A stretch of DNA of 64,000 nucleotides from Phycicoccus jejuensis (lineage in GTDB: Bacteria; Actinomycetota; Actinomycetes; Actinomycetales; Dermatophilaceae): assembly GCF_000720925.1 (NCBI RefSeq), contig NZ_JOEE01000006.1, forward strand, positions 203,607-267,606, given 5' to 3'. The notes under the pieces are model-generated. The model did not search any database, was not told the origin of the DNA, and saw only the letters and a list, made by a program, of their open reading frames with translations. Below, piece after piece: positions 35,357 to 43,778 of the stretch (position 1 is its first letter; each line of letters begins with the position of its first letter). The position numbers and the translations under genes were made by a program.

Positions 35357-36646
35357 GTGACCGACGCCCTGCGGACCCCGGACCGCGCGACCCTGCAGCG
35401 CCGGACCGTCACGACGCTCGTCGCGTCGCAGGTGCTCGGCGGCGTCGGGCTGTCGGCCGGGATCGCCGTGGGCGCCCTGCTCGCGGAGCAGGTGAGCGGC
35501 TCGGCACGCTTCGCCGGCCTCGGCGGGACCTTCCAGGTCCTCGGCTCCGCGCTCGTCGCCATCCCGATGGCCCGGGTCATGGCCGCCCGCGGCCGCCGGC
35601 CGGGCCTCGCCCTCGGGTACGCGCTCGCGGCGGCCGGTGCGGTCGGGCTCATCACCGCGGGGATCATCGGCAGCTTCCCGCTCCTGCTCGTCGCCAGCCT
35701 GGCGTTCGGCGGGGCGACGACCGCGAACAGCCAGAGCCGCTACGCCGCCGCCGACCTCGCGCCGCCCGACCGCCGGGCCCGCGACCTGAGCATCGTCGTG
35801 TGGGCCACCACCCTCGGCAGCGTCCTCGGCCCGAACCTCGTCGGCCCCAGCGCCCCCGTGGCCGACGCCCTCGGCCTGCCCCGGCTCACCGGCCCGTTCG
35901 TCTTCTCGCTCGTCGGGCTGCTGCTGGCCATCGTCGTCGTGCTCGTGCGCCTGCGCCCGGACCCGCTCCTGCTCTCTCGCCGCCTCGCGCTCGACGAGGG
36001 CGGCGAGCCCGGGGAGCCGATCCACGGCTCGGTGACCCGCGGGCTGCGCGTCGCCTTCGCCCACCCCGTCGCGCGCCTCGGGCTGCTCACCCTGGCCCTC
36101 GGGCACGGCGTCATGGTCTCGGTCATGGTGATGACGCCGCTGCACATGTCCCACGGCCACGCCGAGCTGACGGTCATCGGGCTCGTCATCAGCATCCACA
36201 TCATCGGGATGTACGCCTTCTCTCCGCTCACCGGCCTCGCCGTGGACCGCGTCGGCGGCCGCGTCGTCGCGCTCGTCGGGTCGGGCATCCTCGGCGCCGC
36301 GACGCTGCTCGCGTCGGTGTCGCCCATGGGTGAGTCCTCGACGCTCATCGGCGGGCTCTTCCTCCTCGGCCTCGGCTGGTCCTGCACGCTCGTCGCGGGA
36401 TCCACCCTGCTGACCTCGGCCGTGCCCGCCGCCGAGCGGCCGGGGGTCCAGGGGGCCTCCGACCTGCTCATGGGGCTCGCCGCGGGCGGCGGGGGCGCCG
36501 TCGCCGGGGTCATCGTCGACCGCGTCGGCTTCCAGGCGCTGGCGCTGACCTCGCTCGGCTTCGCGATGGTCATCGGCCTCGTGGCGATCGCGACCCGCGT
36601 CCCCGCCGACCCGCTCGACGGCGACGGCCGGCCGGTCCCCGCCTGA
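35357..36646 (+). CDS. MFS transporter
   Basis: A 429-residue, twelve-helix major facilitator. The N-half loop signature is MARVMAARGRRPGLALGYAL and the C-half counterpart is TGLAVDRVGGRVVALVGSGI. The first helix starts VASQVLGGVGLSAGIAVGAL. It is most like uncharacterised actinobacterial efflux permeases; the substrate is unknown. GTG at 35357 is used because CATACT ends seven bases upstream, giving a leaderless start, while the earlier in-frame codon at 35288 has no ribosome site. It is monocistronic, next to tRNA-Arg, with a tandem repeat array after it. Confidence 0.85.
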   Translation: MTDALRTPDRATLQRRTVTTLVASQVLGGVGLSAGIAVGALLAEQVSGSARFAGLGGTFQVLGSALVAIPMARVMAARGRRPGLALGYALAAAGAVGLITAGIIGSFPLLLVASLAFGGATTANSQSRYAAADLAPPDRRARDLSIVVWATTLGSVLGPNLVGPSAPVADALGLPRLTGPFVFSLVGLLLAIVVVLVRLRPDPLLLSRRLALDEGGEPGEPIHGSVTRGLRVAFAHPVARLGLLTLALGHGVMVSVMVMTPLHMSHGHAELTVIGLVISIHIIGMYAFSPLTGLAVDRVGGRVVALVGSGILGAATLLASVSPMGESSTLIGGLFLLGLGWSCTLVAGSTLLTSAVPAAERPGVQGASDLLMGLAAGGGGAVAGVIVDRVGFQALALTSLGFAMVIGLVAIATRVPADPLDGDGRPVPA

Positions 36647-36739
36647 CGTCGGAGCCCGCTGTGACCCGACGTGGGCGACCGCGCGGCGGCGGACGGACCG
36701 CCCAAGAACCAGTGCTCGTCCGGCCGCTGTCGTGTGCTT

Positions 36740-36938
36740 CCTCCTCTGAGGCAACCATGACGAGCGGTCGGTTGCGTCACCGTCCGAGGCGCTCATGACG
36801 AGCGGTCGGTTGCGACCGGTGGTGACGCAGGCAGCCGCTCGTCCCGGGTGCTCCGAGGCGTGACGCAGGGGAACCCCTCATCCCGGATGCTCCGAGGCGT
36901 GACGCAGGGCAGCCGCTCATCCCGGGTGCTCCGAGATG
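36740..36938. repeat. Tandem array of ~38-base units
   Basis: Five degenerate units of 38-39 bases. Two share ATGACGAGCGGTCGGTTGCG (36757 and 36795). Three share GTGACGCAGG followed by CCGCTC and CCCGG (36822, 36860, 36899). All carry CCGAGGCG before the TGACG core. It fills much of the 456-base gap (36647-37102) between the MFS gene and the helicase gene. A minus-strand frame through it encodes only a repeat peptide and is not called as a gene. Confidence 0.7.
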
Positions 36939-37102
36939 TGGAGCGACCGGCAGCGGGCCGAGGACCTCTCGGGACCCCAGCCGTCAGGATCGGTTCGAGG
37001 TGAACGTCGACCCTCTCGTGGTCGGGTGTCACCTCGACGGGGGTGGGGGTGCCTGCGCCGCGCCTCCCGGGACGCTCGGGGGCGCGTTGTTAGCCTGCTG
37101 GG

Positions 37103-40100
37103 GTGACTGCGAGCGGACCGGTGCGCGACGCACGGCCCGACCGACGGGTCGGCGCCGCCGACGCCGCCCACGACGACGAACCGCGGGGAGGGCACCTGAG
37201 CATCGCCCCGGACCCCGCCACGCTCCGGGCCCAGCGCGTCGCCGACGCCCGGGCCCGGTGGACCCGCCAGCTCGTCGAGCTCGGCGGCCCCAACACTCTG
37301 CTCTGGTACCGAGACCTCCCGGTCGGCACCCTCGACCTCTCCTCGGCGCACCTCGGCGCCCGCAGCGGCCTCCTCGCCGGTGGCGCGACGCGGCTGTCGG
37401 ACCTGGTCCGCGAGCCGCACGCCTTCGACGACGCCCGCACCCGTCTCGGGCGCATCCACGACACCGCGACCGAGATCGAGCGCGAGCACGCCGTGCGCAC
37501 CTGCTTCCTCGGGGTCGGGATGGCGTCGTGGACCGTTGTGCTCGACGACGGACGGGTCGTCCCGCGCCAGCCCGGCGCACCGGTCTTCCTGCGCGCGCTC
37601 GCCACCCGGCCCGCCGACCCGCGCCGTCACGACTGGGTGCTCGAGCCCGGTGACGAGCTCGAGGTCAACCCCGCGCTCGTCAACTACCTCGCCTCCGAGC
37701 ATGGCATCACCCTCGACACCGACCGGCTCGAGCAGCTCGCCACCGCCGGCGGGTCGCTCGACCCCTACCCGGCCTACGCCGCGCTCGCCGACGCCTGCCG
37801 CGCGGTGCCCGACCTCTCGGTCGACCCGAGGGTGGTCATCAGCACCTTCCCGTACCACAAGGCCCCGCTCGTGGCCGACCTCGCGGCGCACGGCGACGCG
37901 CTCGCCGAGCACGACGTCGTGGCGGCCCTCGCCGGCGTGGCCGACGCGCTCCCCGCCGTCGCGGTGGGGGCCGCCGACGGTGCCCGGGGGCCGGTCGAGG
38001 ACTTCCTCGTGCTCGACGCGGACGCCACCCAGCGCGAGGCGGTCGAGGCGGTCCGCGGCGGGTCGCACCTGCTGCTCCACGCGCCGTCCGGGACGGGTGC
38101 GTCACAGACCGTCGCCAACCTCGCGGCCGCGCTCGCGGCGGACGGCCAGCGCGTGCTCGTCGTCTCCCCGAAGCGCACGGCCCTCGACGCGGTGCGCGAC
38201 CGCCTGACCGACGTCGGGCTCGGCGAGCTCGTCCTCGACCTCGTCGGCGGCGGCCACACCCGGCGGGCCGTCGTGCGCTCCCTCGTCGACGGGCTGGACC
38301 GGGCCGTCGAGCGCGTCTCGGGCGCGCCCTCGTCCCCCCGCCGCACCACGCCCGGCCCCGAGGGCAGCGAGTCGCGCCGCGGGCGCGCCGAGGCCGCGGC
38401 CCTCCTCGACACCCACCTGCGGGCGCTGCACGGCCACCGCGACCCGTGGGGCGTCACCCTGCACCAGGTGCAGGAGGAGGTGAGCCGCCACGCCCTGCTC
38501 GAGGACGCGCCCCGCTCGCGGGTGCGGCTCGCGGGCGCCGTCCTCGCCCGCCTCGACCGCGAGACGCTCGCCGAGGCCGGCGACATCCTCACCCGGGTCG
38601 CGACCCTCGCGGCCTGGGACGGCGACGGCGCCGACGACCCCTGGTTCGGCGCCGACCTGCGCACCGCCGAGGTGGCCGAGGAGGCCCGTGAGCGCGTCGA
38701 GCGGCTCGCCACCGGGCTGGTCCAGGACACCCGCCGGACGCTGGCCGACGTCTTCCGGGGTGTGCACCTGCCGGCCTCGCCGACGGTGCTGGACTGGGAC
38801 CGCGTGCTCGCGACCGTCGGCCAGGTCCGCGACACCCTCGAGGTCTTCCGCCCCGAGGTGTTCGACATCCCGCTCGACGACCTCGTCGTGGCGACCGCCA
38901 CGCGCAGCGAGCGCCGCGACTCCGGCACCGACCTCGGCGCCCTCGAGCGCTGGCGGGTGCGGCGGCAGGCCCGCGCGCTCCTGCGTCCCGGCCGGCCGCC
39001 CGCCGACCTGCACGCCGCGCTGCGCGAGGCCGAGCACCAGCGGCACGCCTGGCGCGAGCTCGCCGGCTCCGGCGGCCGTCCCGAGATCCCCGTCGAGCTC
39101 GACCGCGCCCGCGCCGCCCACGACGCCCTCGTCGAGGACGCCTCGTGGGTCGACGACCGCCTGCCCCACGAGGACGACGAGCTCGACCTCGTCGAGCTCG
39201 ACCTCCCGGCCCTCGCCGCCCGGATGGACCGCCTGCACGCCGCGGCCGGCCGGCTCGACGCGGCGCCGGACATCCGCCTCGGCCTGGACCTGCTCGGGCA
39301 GCTCGGCCTCACCGCGCTCGTCGAGGACCTGCGCGCCCGCGCCGTCCCCGCCGACCGGGTGCGTATCGAGCTCGCGTGGGTGTGGTGGTGCTCGATCGCC
39401 GACGAGCTCGGGGCCAACGACCCCGCCCTGCGCGACTTCGACGCCACCCGGCTCTCGGCCGCGGTCGCGACCCTCGTCGACTCCGACCGCGTCGCCCTCG
39501 AGGGCCAGGTCCCGCGCGTCCTCGACGCCGTCGCGCGCCGGGTCGCCGAGGTGCGTCGGGCCCGTCCGGACGAGGAGACCCGGCTGCGCGCCGAGGTCGC
39601 CCGCGCCCGCCGGCCCGCCGCGCTGCCCGACCTGCTGGCGTCGGTCGGCCGGCTCGCCACCGCCGTCCGGCCGGTGTGGCTCGCCAGTCCGCTCGCGGTG
39701 CCGTCGGTCCTGCCCCCCGGCGAGTGCGTCGACGTCGTCGTCGTCGACGAGGCCTCGCTGGTCGCCCCGGCCGAAGCGGTCGCGGCGCTCGTCCGCGCCC
39801 GCCGGGTCGTCCTCGTCGGCGACGCCCAGCAGCTGCCCCCGGTGCCGTTCGTGGTGTCCGCGGGGGTCGACGTGCCCGACGAGTCCGAGCCCGAGTCGGT
39901 GCTCGACCTGCTCGAGGACGTCTTGCCGACGCGCCGGCTCACCTGGCAGTACGGCGCGATGGAGGAGCGGCTCGTCTCCTTCGTCGACACCGAGCTGCAC
40001 GGAGGCTCGCTCGTGACCTTCCCCGGGACGGAGACGGGCGCGGTCCTGCACCACGAGCTCGTCGACGGTCATGGCGTCGTCGCCGAGGGCGAGGCCGCGG

Positions 40101-40939
40101 TCGAGTCGACGCCGGCCGAGGTCGAGCGGGTCGTCGCGCTGGTCCTCGACCACGCCCGCCGGCGCCGGGACCGCACGCTCGTCGTCATCGCACTCGGGCC
40201 GGGCCACCGCCGGCTCGTCGAGGAGGCGGTCCGCCGGGCGGTCGACGGCCTCGACGACGCCACCGCCGCGTTCTTCGACCCGGGACGCCGCGAGGCCTTC
40301 TCGGTCCGGGACGCGGACCACGTCCAGGGCGAGACGTGGGACGACGTCGTCCTCACCGTCGGCTTCGGCAAGACCCCGCACGGCCGGGTCCTCCACCGCT
40401 TCGGGCCGGTCGGCACCGACACCGGCCACCGTCGGCTCGGGGTGGCCCTGACCCGGGCACGCCGGAGTCTCACCGTCGTCTCGTCGATCACCGCCGACGA
40501 CCTCGACCCGGACCGGCTGCGCACCTCCGGCGCCCGGATGCTGCGCGCCGTCCTCGAGCACGTCGAGGCGCACGCCGGCGCCGAGGGCGTCGTGGCGTCC
40601 GCGGAGGCCACCTCGCTCGTCCTCGCCGACCTGGCCCGCCGGCTGCGCGCCCACGGGCTCGTCGTCCACGAGGGGGTCGGGACCTCCGCCCTGCCCGTCG
40701 AGCTCGCCGTCGAGGACCCCACCGCCCCCGGCCGGCTGCTGCTCGCCGTCGAGGGGGACGGGCCCGCCTACGCCGGCGTCCCGTCCGGGCGCGACCGCGA
40801 CCTCGTGCGCGTCCACGAGCTCGAGCGTCGCGGCTGGCGGCACCTGCGGGTGTGGACGACCGAGGTCTTCCGCGACCCGGCCCGCGTCGTCTCGCGGGTG
40901 CTGGACGCCGCGGGCGTCCGGCAGGCCCCGGGTGGCTGA
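37103..40939 (+). CDS. DUF4011-type SF1 helicase with C-terminal nuclease-like domain
   Basis: A 1,278-residue protein. The N-terminus matches DUF4011 (WTRQLVELGGPNTLLWYRDL). The helicase core has a Walker A-like loop at 327-336 that reads APSGTGASQT: Ala333 stands where lysine is needed to bind ATP. Walker B is VVVVDEASLV with D882-E883, followed by LVGDAQQLPPV. Motifs IV-VI follow (WQYGAMEERLVSF, DHVQGETWDDVVLTVGFG, RLGVALTRARRSLTVV). Residues ~1165-1275 form a Vsr/MTES_1575-like nuclease domain (LLAVEGDGPAY, RDRDLVRVHELERRGWRHLR). About 550 residues separate Walker A and B. The GTG start is leaderless behind TAGCCT. DUF4011-helicase-Vsr proteins have been reported as anti-phage, but defence here is a hypothesis. 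Confidence 0.85.
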   Translation: MTASGPVRDARPDRRVGAADAAHDDEPRGGHLSIAPDPATLRAQRVADARARWTRQLVELGGPNTLLWYRDLPVGTLDLSSAHLGARSGLLAGGATRLSDLVREPHAFDDARTRLGRIHDTATEIEREHAVRTCFLGVGMASWTVVLDDGRVVPRQPGAPVFLRALATRPADPRRHDWVLEPGDELEVNPALVNYLASEHGITLDTDRLEQLATAGGSLDPYPAYAALADACRAVPDLSVDPRVVISTFPYHKAPLVADLAAHGDALAEHDVVAALAGVADALPAVAVGAADGARGPVEDFLVLDADATQREAVEAVRGGSHLLLHAPSGTGASQTVANLAAALAADGQRVLVVSPKRTALDAVRDRLTDVGLGELVLDLVGGGHTRRAVVRSLVDGLDRAVERVSGAPSSPRRTTPGPEGSESRRGRAEAAALLDTHLRALHGHRDPWGVTLHQVQEEVSRHALLEDAPRSRVRLAGAVLARLDRETLAEAGDILTRVATLAAWDGDGADDPWFGADLRTAEVAEEARERVERLATGLVQDTRRTLADVFRGVHLPASPTVLDWDRVLATVGQVRDTLEVFRPEVFDIPLDDLVVATATRSERRDSGTDLGALERWRVRRQARALLRPGRPPADLHAALREAEHQRHAWRELAGSGGRPEIPVELDRARAAHDALVEDASWVDDRLPHEDDELDLVELDLPALAARMDRLHAAAGRLDAAPDIRLGLDLLGQLGLTALVEDLRARAVPADRVRIELAWVWWCSIADELGANDPALRDFDATRLSAAVATLVDSDRVALEGQVPRVLDAVARRVAEVRRARPDEETRLRAEVARARRPAALPDLLASVGRLATAVRPVWLASPLAVPSVLPPGECVDVVVVDEASLVAPAEAVAALVRARRVVLVGDAQQLPPVPFVVSAGVDVPDESEPESVLDLLEDVLPTRRLTWQYGAMEERLVSFVDTELHGGSLVTFPGTETGAVLHHELVDGHGVVAEGEAAVESTPAEVERVVALVLDHARRRRDRTLVVIALGPGHRRLVEEAVRRAVDGLDDATAAFFDPGRREAFSVRDADHVQGETWDDVVLTVGFGKTPHGRVLHRFGPVGTDTGHRRLGVALTRARRSLTVVSSITADDLDPDRLRTSGARMLRAVLEHVEAHAGAEGVVASAEATSLVLADLARRLRAHGLVVHEGVGTSALPVELAVEDPTAPGRLLLAVEGDGPAYAGVPSGRDRDLVRVHELERRGWRHLRVWTTEVFRDPARVVSRVLDAAGVRQAPGG

Positions 40940-41129
40940 GCGCCCGGGCGCTCCCACCGGCGACGACCCCGGCCCGCGTCGGCGGCGGCCCCGCCGCGCC
41001 GCCCGGCCCGCGACCAACCCCCGCACCGACGACGCCCCCGACACCGCCACGCCCCGGGCCGAGCCGGCCCCCGGGGAGAGCGGTCACGACCGCTGGCTGC
41101 GCGAGCAGCGTCCGCCCCACTGGGAGTAG
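40932..41129 (+). CDS. Small conserved actinobacterial protein
   Basis: A 65-residue protein, mostly Arg/Pro/Ala-rich and probably disordered, that ends with HDRWLREQRPPHWE. That ending resembles the C-termini of small actinobacterial proteins I recall from similar settings. The GTG start overlaps the end of the helicase gene by eight bases, so the two are probably co-translated and may act together. The function is unknown. A strong stem-loop follows at 41151. Confidence 0.6.
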   Translation: MAERPGAPTGDDPGPRRRRPRRAARPATNPRTDDAPDTATPRAEPAPGESGHDRWLREQRPPHWE

Positions 41130-41150
41130 CCGATCCGCCCACCGTGCGCG

Positions 41151-41185
41151 GACGGGGCGGCGACCGTGGTGGTCGCCGCCCCGTC
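41151..41185. terminator. Bidirectional terminator between helicase unit and mscL
   Basis: GACGGGGCGGCGACC (41151-41165) and its exact complement (41171-41185) form a 15-bp stem with a five-base loop, between convergent genes. Confidence 0.75.
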
Positions 41186-41211
41186 GCGGGTGCGGGTGGA
41201 GTGTCCGGTGG

Positions 41212-41589
41212 TCAGCCGCCGATGCCGCGCCCGGAACGCAGCTCGTCGCGGATCTCCTTGAGCAGCTCGGTGTTGGGGTCGATGGTCTCCGCCTCCGGCT
41301 CCTTGGGGAAGAAACGCTCCTTCGCCGTCTCGTACGGCTTGACGACGAAGAAGTAGACGATGAAGGCGAGGAAGACGAAGGCCACGAGGGCGGTGAGGAA
41401 CGGTCCCACCTTCAAGAAGCCCCCGGGCTGCCACTCGTCGAAGTTGGGTGCGCCGCCGGCCTTCGCCAAGGCTTCGATCAGCACGTCCGTGAACGCCTTG
41501 ACCACCGTGGCGAACGCGCCACCGATGATGAACGCGACGGCGAGCTCGATGAGGTTGCCGCGCAGGATGAAGTTCTTGAAGCCCGACAT
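41212..41589 (-). CDS. mscL: Large-conductance mechanosensitive channel
   Basis: A 125-residue pentameric inner-membrane channel that opens under membrane tension and lets solutes out during osmotic downshock. The sequence starts FKNFILRGNLIELAVAFIIG (N-terminal amphipathic helix and pore-lining TM1). TM2 is LVAFVFLAFIVYFFVVKPYE. The C-terminal helical bundle ends the protein. Size and motifs match MscL well. The ATG is preceded by AAGGGCAG, and a TACGGT -10 lies about 35 bases upstream, so this gene has a normal leader. Confidence 0.97.
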   Translation of the reverse strand: MSGFKNFILRGNLIELAVAFIIGGAFATVVKAFTDVLIEALAKAGGAPNFDEWQPGGFLKVGPFLTALVAFVFLAFIVYFFVVKPYETAKERFFPKEPEAETIDPNTELLKEIRDELRSGRGIGG

Positions 41590-41706
41590 GGTGCTGCCCT
41601 TTCGCAGAAGTTGACGCGACCACCGTATTGCGCTCCCGCGCAGCCCACGACCCCCGTCCCGTCGTGTCGCGGCGCCGGATCGGTCGTCGGGACGCCGACG
41701 ACCCGT

Positions 41707-42369
41707 TCACCCGCCGGTCGCCAGCAGGGTCACGGTCACCAGGCCGTCGGTGCCGCCGTGCCCGGTGAGCACCCGGTCGGCCGCCCCGGGCGTCAACGAG
41801 AGCACCGCCCCGGGTGCGGTCGGGGGCGCAGGCCCGGCCCCGAGGCCGACCTCGTCGGGCGGTGGGTCGACCGACAGCACGACCGCGTCGCGCGCCAGGA
41901 CGGGACCACCCGGTCCGGGGTGGACCGCGACGACGCCGCCAGGGGTGAGCAGCCCGGCCGACCCCGGGTCGGCGAGGGCGACGTGCAGCGCGACGCGCCC
42001 AGAGGGCAGGCCCTCGGTGACACCCCGCGGGACCAGGCGCGTGGCGGTGACCGCCTCGCCGGCGGCCAGCGCCGCGGCGACCCGCCGGCCCGTCACCGCG
42101 CCGACGTCGGTCAGCGCCCCGGGCTGCCGCGCCGCCACCGGCACCCGGATGGACGTGACGTCATTGGCGCGAAGGACCGACCCGGCGGCGACCTCGCGCG
42201 CGGCGACGAGCACCGGGACGGTCGGCGGCGGGGGAGGCCGCACGACGTGCAGCACGGCGAGCACCGCCCCCGCGAGGCAGGCGGCCGCGAGCACCCGGCG
42301 CAGCACCGAGCGCCGCCAGCGGGCGGCGCGTCCGGGGCCGAGGAGGCCGGGCAGGAGGGCGAGGGGCAT
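41707..42369 (-). CDS. SAF-domain protein (CpaB/RcpC-like)
   Basis: A 220-residue protein with one N-terminal membrane helix (VLRRVLAAACLAGAVLAVLH), a Pro-rich hinge and a SAF domain (VPVLVAAREVAAGSVLRAND, LAAGEAVTATRLV). CpaB/RcpC proteins with this layout help assemble Flp/Tad pili at the membrane. No other tad genes are in the window, and many actinobacteria keep this gene near fmdB and mscL, so a pilus role is uncertain. The ATG is at 42369; the fmdB-like gene lies 39 bases upstream on the same strand. Confidence 0.78.
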   Translation of the reverse strand: MPLALLPGLLGPGRAARWRRSVLRRVLAAACLAGAVLAVLHVVRPPPPPTVPVLVAAREVAAGSVLRANDVTSIRVPVAARQPGALTDVGAVTGRRVAAALAAGEAVTATRLVPRGVTEGLPSGRVALHVALADPGSAGLLTPGGVVAVHPGPGGPVLARDAVVLSVDPPPDEVGLGAGPAPPTAPGAVLSLTPGAADRVLTGHGGTDGLVTVTLLATGG

Positions 42370-42408
42370 GCCGCGACGCTAGGTCGCGGCGCCCGGCGCC
42401 GGGAGGGG

Positions 42409-42765
42409 TCAGGCCGAGGTTGTGGACGAGGACGCGCCCGCGGAGGCCCCTGTGGACGACGAGGTCGACGAGGAGGACGACGACGACGTCGTCCCGCCCG
42501 AGGACGAGCCCTCGGACGTCGAGGACCCTGAGGAGCCCGAGCTCCCCGTCGAGGACGACCCGGAGGACGACCCCGTCGAGCCGCTGCCCGAGCGCGAGTC
42601 GGTGCGGTAGAACCCGCCGCCCTTGAAGACGATGCCGACCGCGTTGAAGACCTTGCGCAGGCGCCCGCCGCACTCGGGGCACTCGGTGAGCGAGTCGTCG
42701 CTGAAGGACTGGACGGCCTCGAAGCGGTGGTCGCACTCGGTGCACGCGTAGGCGTAGGTCGGCAC
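42409..42765 (-). CDS. FmdB-family zinc-ribbon protein with Ser-rich tail
   Basis: A 118-residue protein. Residues 1-50 are a FmdB/CxxC_CxxC_SSSS zinc ribbon with metal cysteines in ACTECDHRF and TECPECGGRLRKVFN; the family is small and regulatory-like. From about residue 57 on, roughly 60 residues are almost only Ser, Gly and Thr. Many family members have a shorter Ser tail (hence the family name), so the length here is notable. The start is GTG at 42765 with GGAGGA upstream. The function is unknown; formamidase regulation is known only for the founding member. Confidence 0.85.
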   Translation of the reverse strand: MPTYAYACTECDHRFEAVQSFSDDSLTECPECGGRLRKVFNAVGIVFKGGGFYRTDSRSGSGSTGSSSGSSSTGSSGSSGSSTSEGSSSGGTTSSSSSSSTSSSTGASAGASSSTTSA

Positions 42766-42887
42766 GGTGGTCCTCCTCGGACGACATCGGGGCGCCGCCG
42801 GACCCCTCACGGTGGTGCGGGTCTCGCGGCGGCGCGGTCCCCCCAAGGATACGGCCCGCGCCGCGTCCCCGGTGCCGCACCCCGACG

Positions 42888-42920
42888 GGCCCCCGGCCCC
42901 GTACACCGGGTCCGGGGGCC
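42888..42920. terminator. Stem-loop after ABC permease
   Basis: GGCCCCCGG (42888-42896) and CCGGGGGCC (42912-42920) form a perfect 9-bp stem with a 15-base loop, just 3' of the minus-strand permease gene. Confidence 0.45.
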
Positions 42921-42938
42921 GCCGGCCCTGCCAGGGGT

Positions 42939-43778
42939 CTACTTCACCTCGGCCCGGGTGACCCACACCATCCCGACGAGGAGGGGCAGGAGCACCCAGA
43001 CGCCGACCGAGGTGCCGAGCTGCGCCCACTGCTCGCCGGTGAGGCTCCCGCCGAACAGCGGCTGCATCGTGCGGTTGAGGTCGAGCCACTCGCCGGCGCT
43101 CGCCGCGGCGGACCACAGCGACCCGAGGATGGACCAGCCGGTCGGGAGCACGTAGTAGAGGACGACCGCGGCCGGGGTGTTGCGCAGGAGCATCCCGAAG
43201 GCCAGGCCCTGGAGCAGGCCGAGGAGCACGTAGCCGCCCGCGCCGAGCAGCACGGTGCCCTCGACGCCCCAGTCGCCGGTCGCGCCGCGCAGCCCGATGG
43301 CGGCGGCGTGCACCGCGGCGGCGAGCGCGAAGGAGAGGACGACCGCGACGACGCCGACCGCGAGGGCTGCGACGACCTTGGCCCACGCGACGCGGGCGCG
43401 GCGGGCCTCGAGGGTGAAGGTGACGAGGGCGGTGCGCTGCGACCACTCGGAGGTCACGGCGAGGATGCCGACCACCGGCAGCAGCAGCGCCATCGGCATC
43501 GCCGTCGCCTGGAGGTAGGCGCCGTACGGGTGGTCGCCGCCCTGCTGGACGAACAGGACGGTGAGCGCCCCGGCGATGACGACGCCGATCGCGACGAGCA
43601 GCCATCGCCCGGCCCGGGTGTCGATCATCTTGCGCAGCTCGGCCCGGACCAGCCGGCCGAAGGGGATGCCCCGTGCCGGGCGCGGCCCGGCGAGCGGCTC
43701 GGGCAGGCGCGCGACGTGCGGCGTGCTGTCCGCCGGCGCGCGGCGGGTCGTCGTGGTGGTGGCCGTCGTGGTGCTCAC
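42939..43778 (-). CDS. ABC-2 type transporter permease
   Basis: A 279-residue membrane protein with about six helices (AGRWLLVAIGVVIAGALTVL, MALLLPVVGILAVTSEWSQR, VGVWVLLPLLVGMVWVTRAE). The conserved SEWSQRTALVTFTLEARR is typical of ABC-2 exporter permeases of the bacitracin/daunorubicin kind. It works with the ATPase encoded directly upstream, whose stop overlaps the GTG start by four bases. The N-terminus is Thr-rich, cytoplasmic and variable. The substrate is unknown. Confidence 0.88.
   Translation of the reverse strand: MSTTTATTTTTRRAPADSTPHVARLPEPLAGPRPARGIPFGRLVRAELRKMIDTRAGRWLLVAIGVVIAGALTVLFVQQGGDHPYGAYLQATAMPMALLLPVVGILAVTSEWSQRTALVTFTLEARRARVAWAKVVAALAVGVVAVVLSFALAAAVHAAAIGLRGATGDWGVEGTVLLGAGGYVLLGLLQGLAFGMLLRNTPAAVVLYYVLPTGWSILGSLWSAAASAGEWLDLNRTMQPLFGGSLTGEQWAQLGTSVGVWVLLPLLVGMVWVTRAEVK

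Noticed and set aside
36740..36938. CRISPR array
   Set aside because: Units are contiguous degenerate tandem copies without unique spacers, and no cas genes are present. No other CRISPR-like pattern was seen in the window.
36793..37032. 79-codon minus-strand frame with a 13-residue repeat
   Set aside because: The periodic peptide comes from the 38-39-base DNA repeat; no ribosome site and no conserved context.
37103..40939. Calling the helicase protein a confirmed anti-phage system
   Set aside because: The domain set fits, but the Walker A lysine is missing and the neighbours (mscL, SAF, FmdB) are housekeeping, so it is kept as a hypothesis.
41707..42369. Flp/Tad pilus locus
   Set aside because: Only a SAF-domain protein is present; no tadA, tadB/C, pilin or prepilin peptidase genes are in the window.
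42420..42626. Acidic plus-strand peptide opposite the FmdB Ser-rich tail
   Set aside because: It is the antisense reading of the Ser codon run; not a gene.
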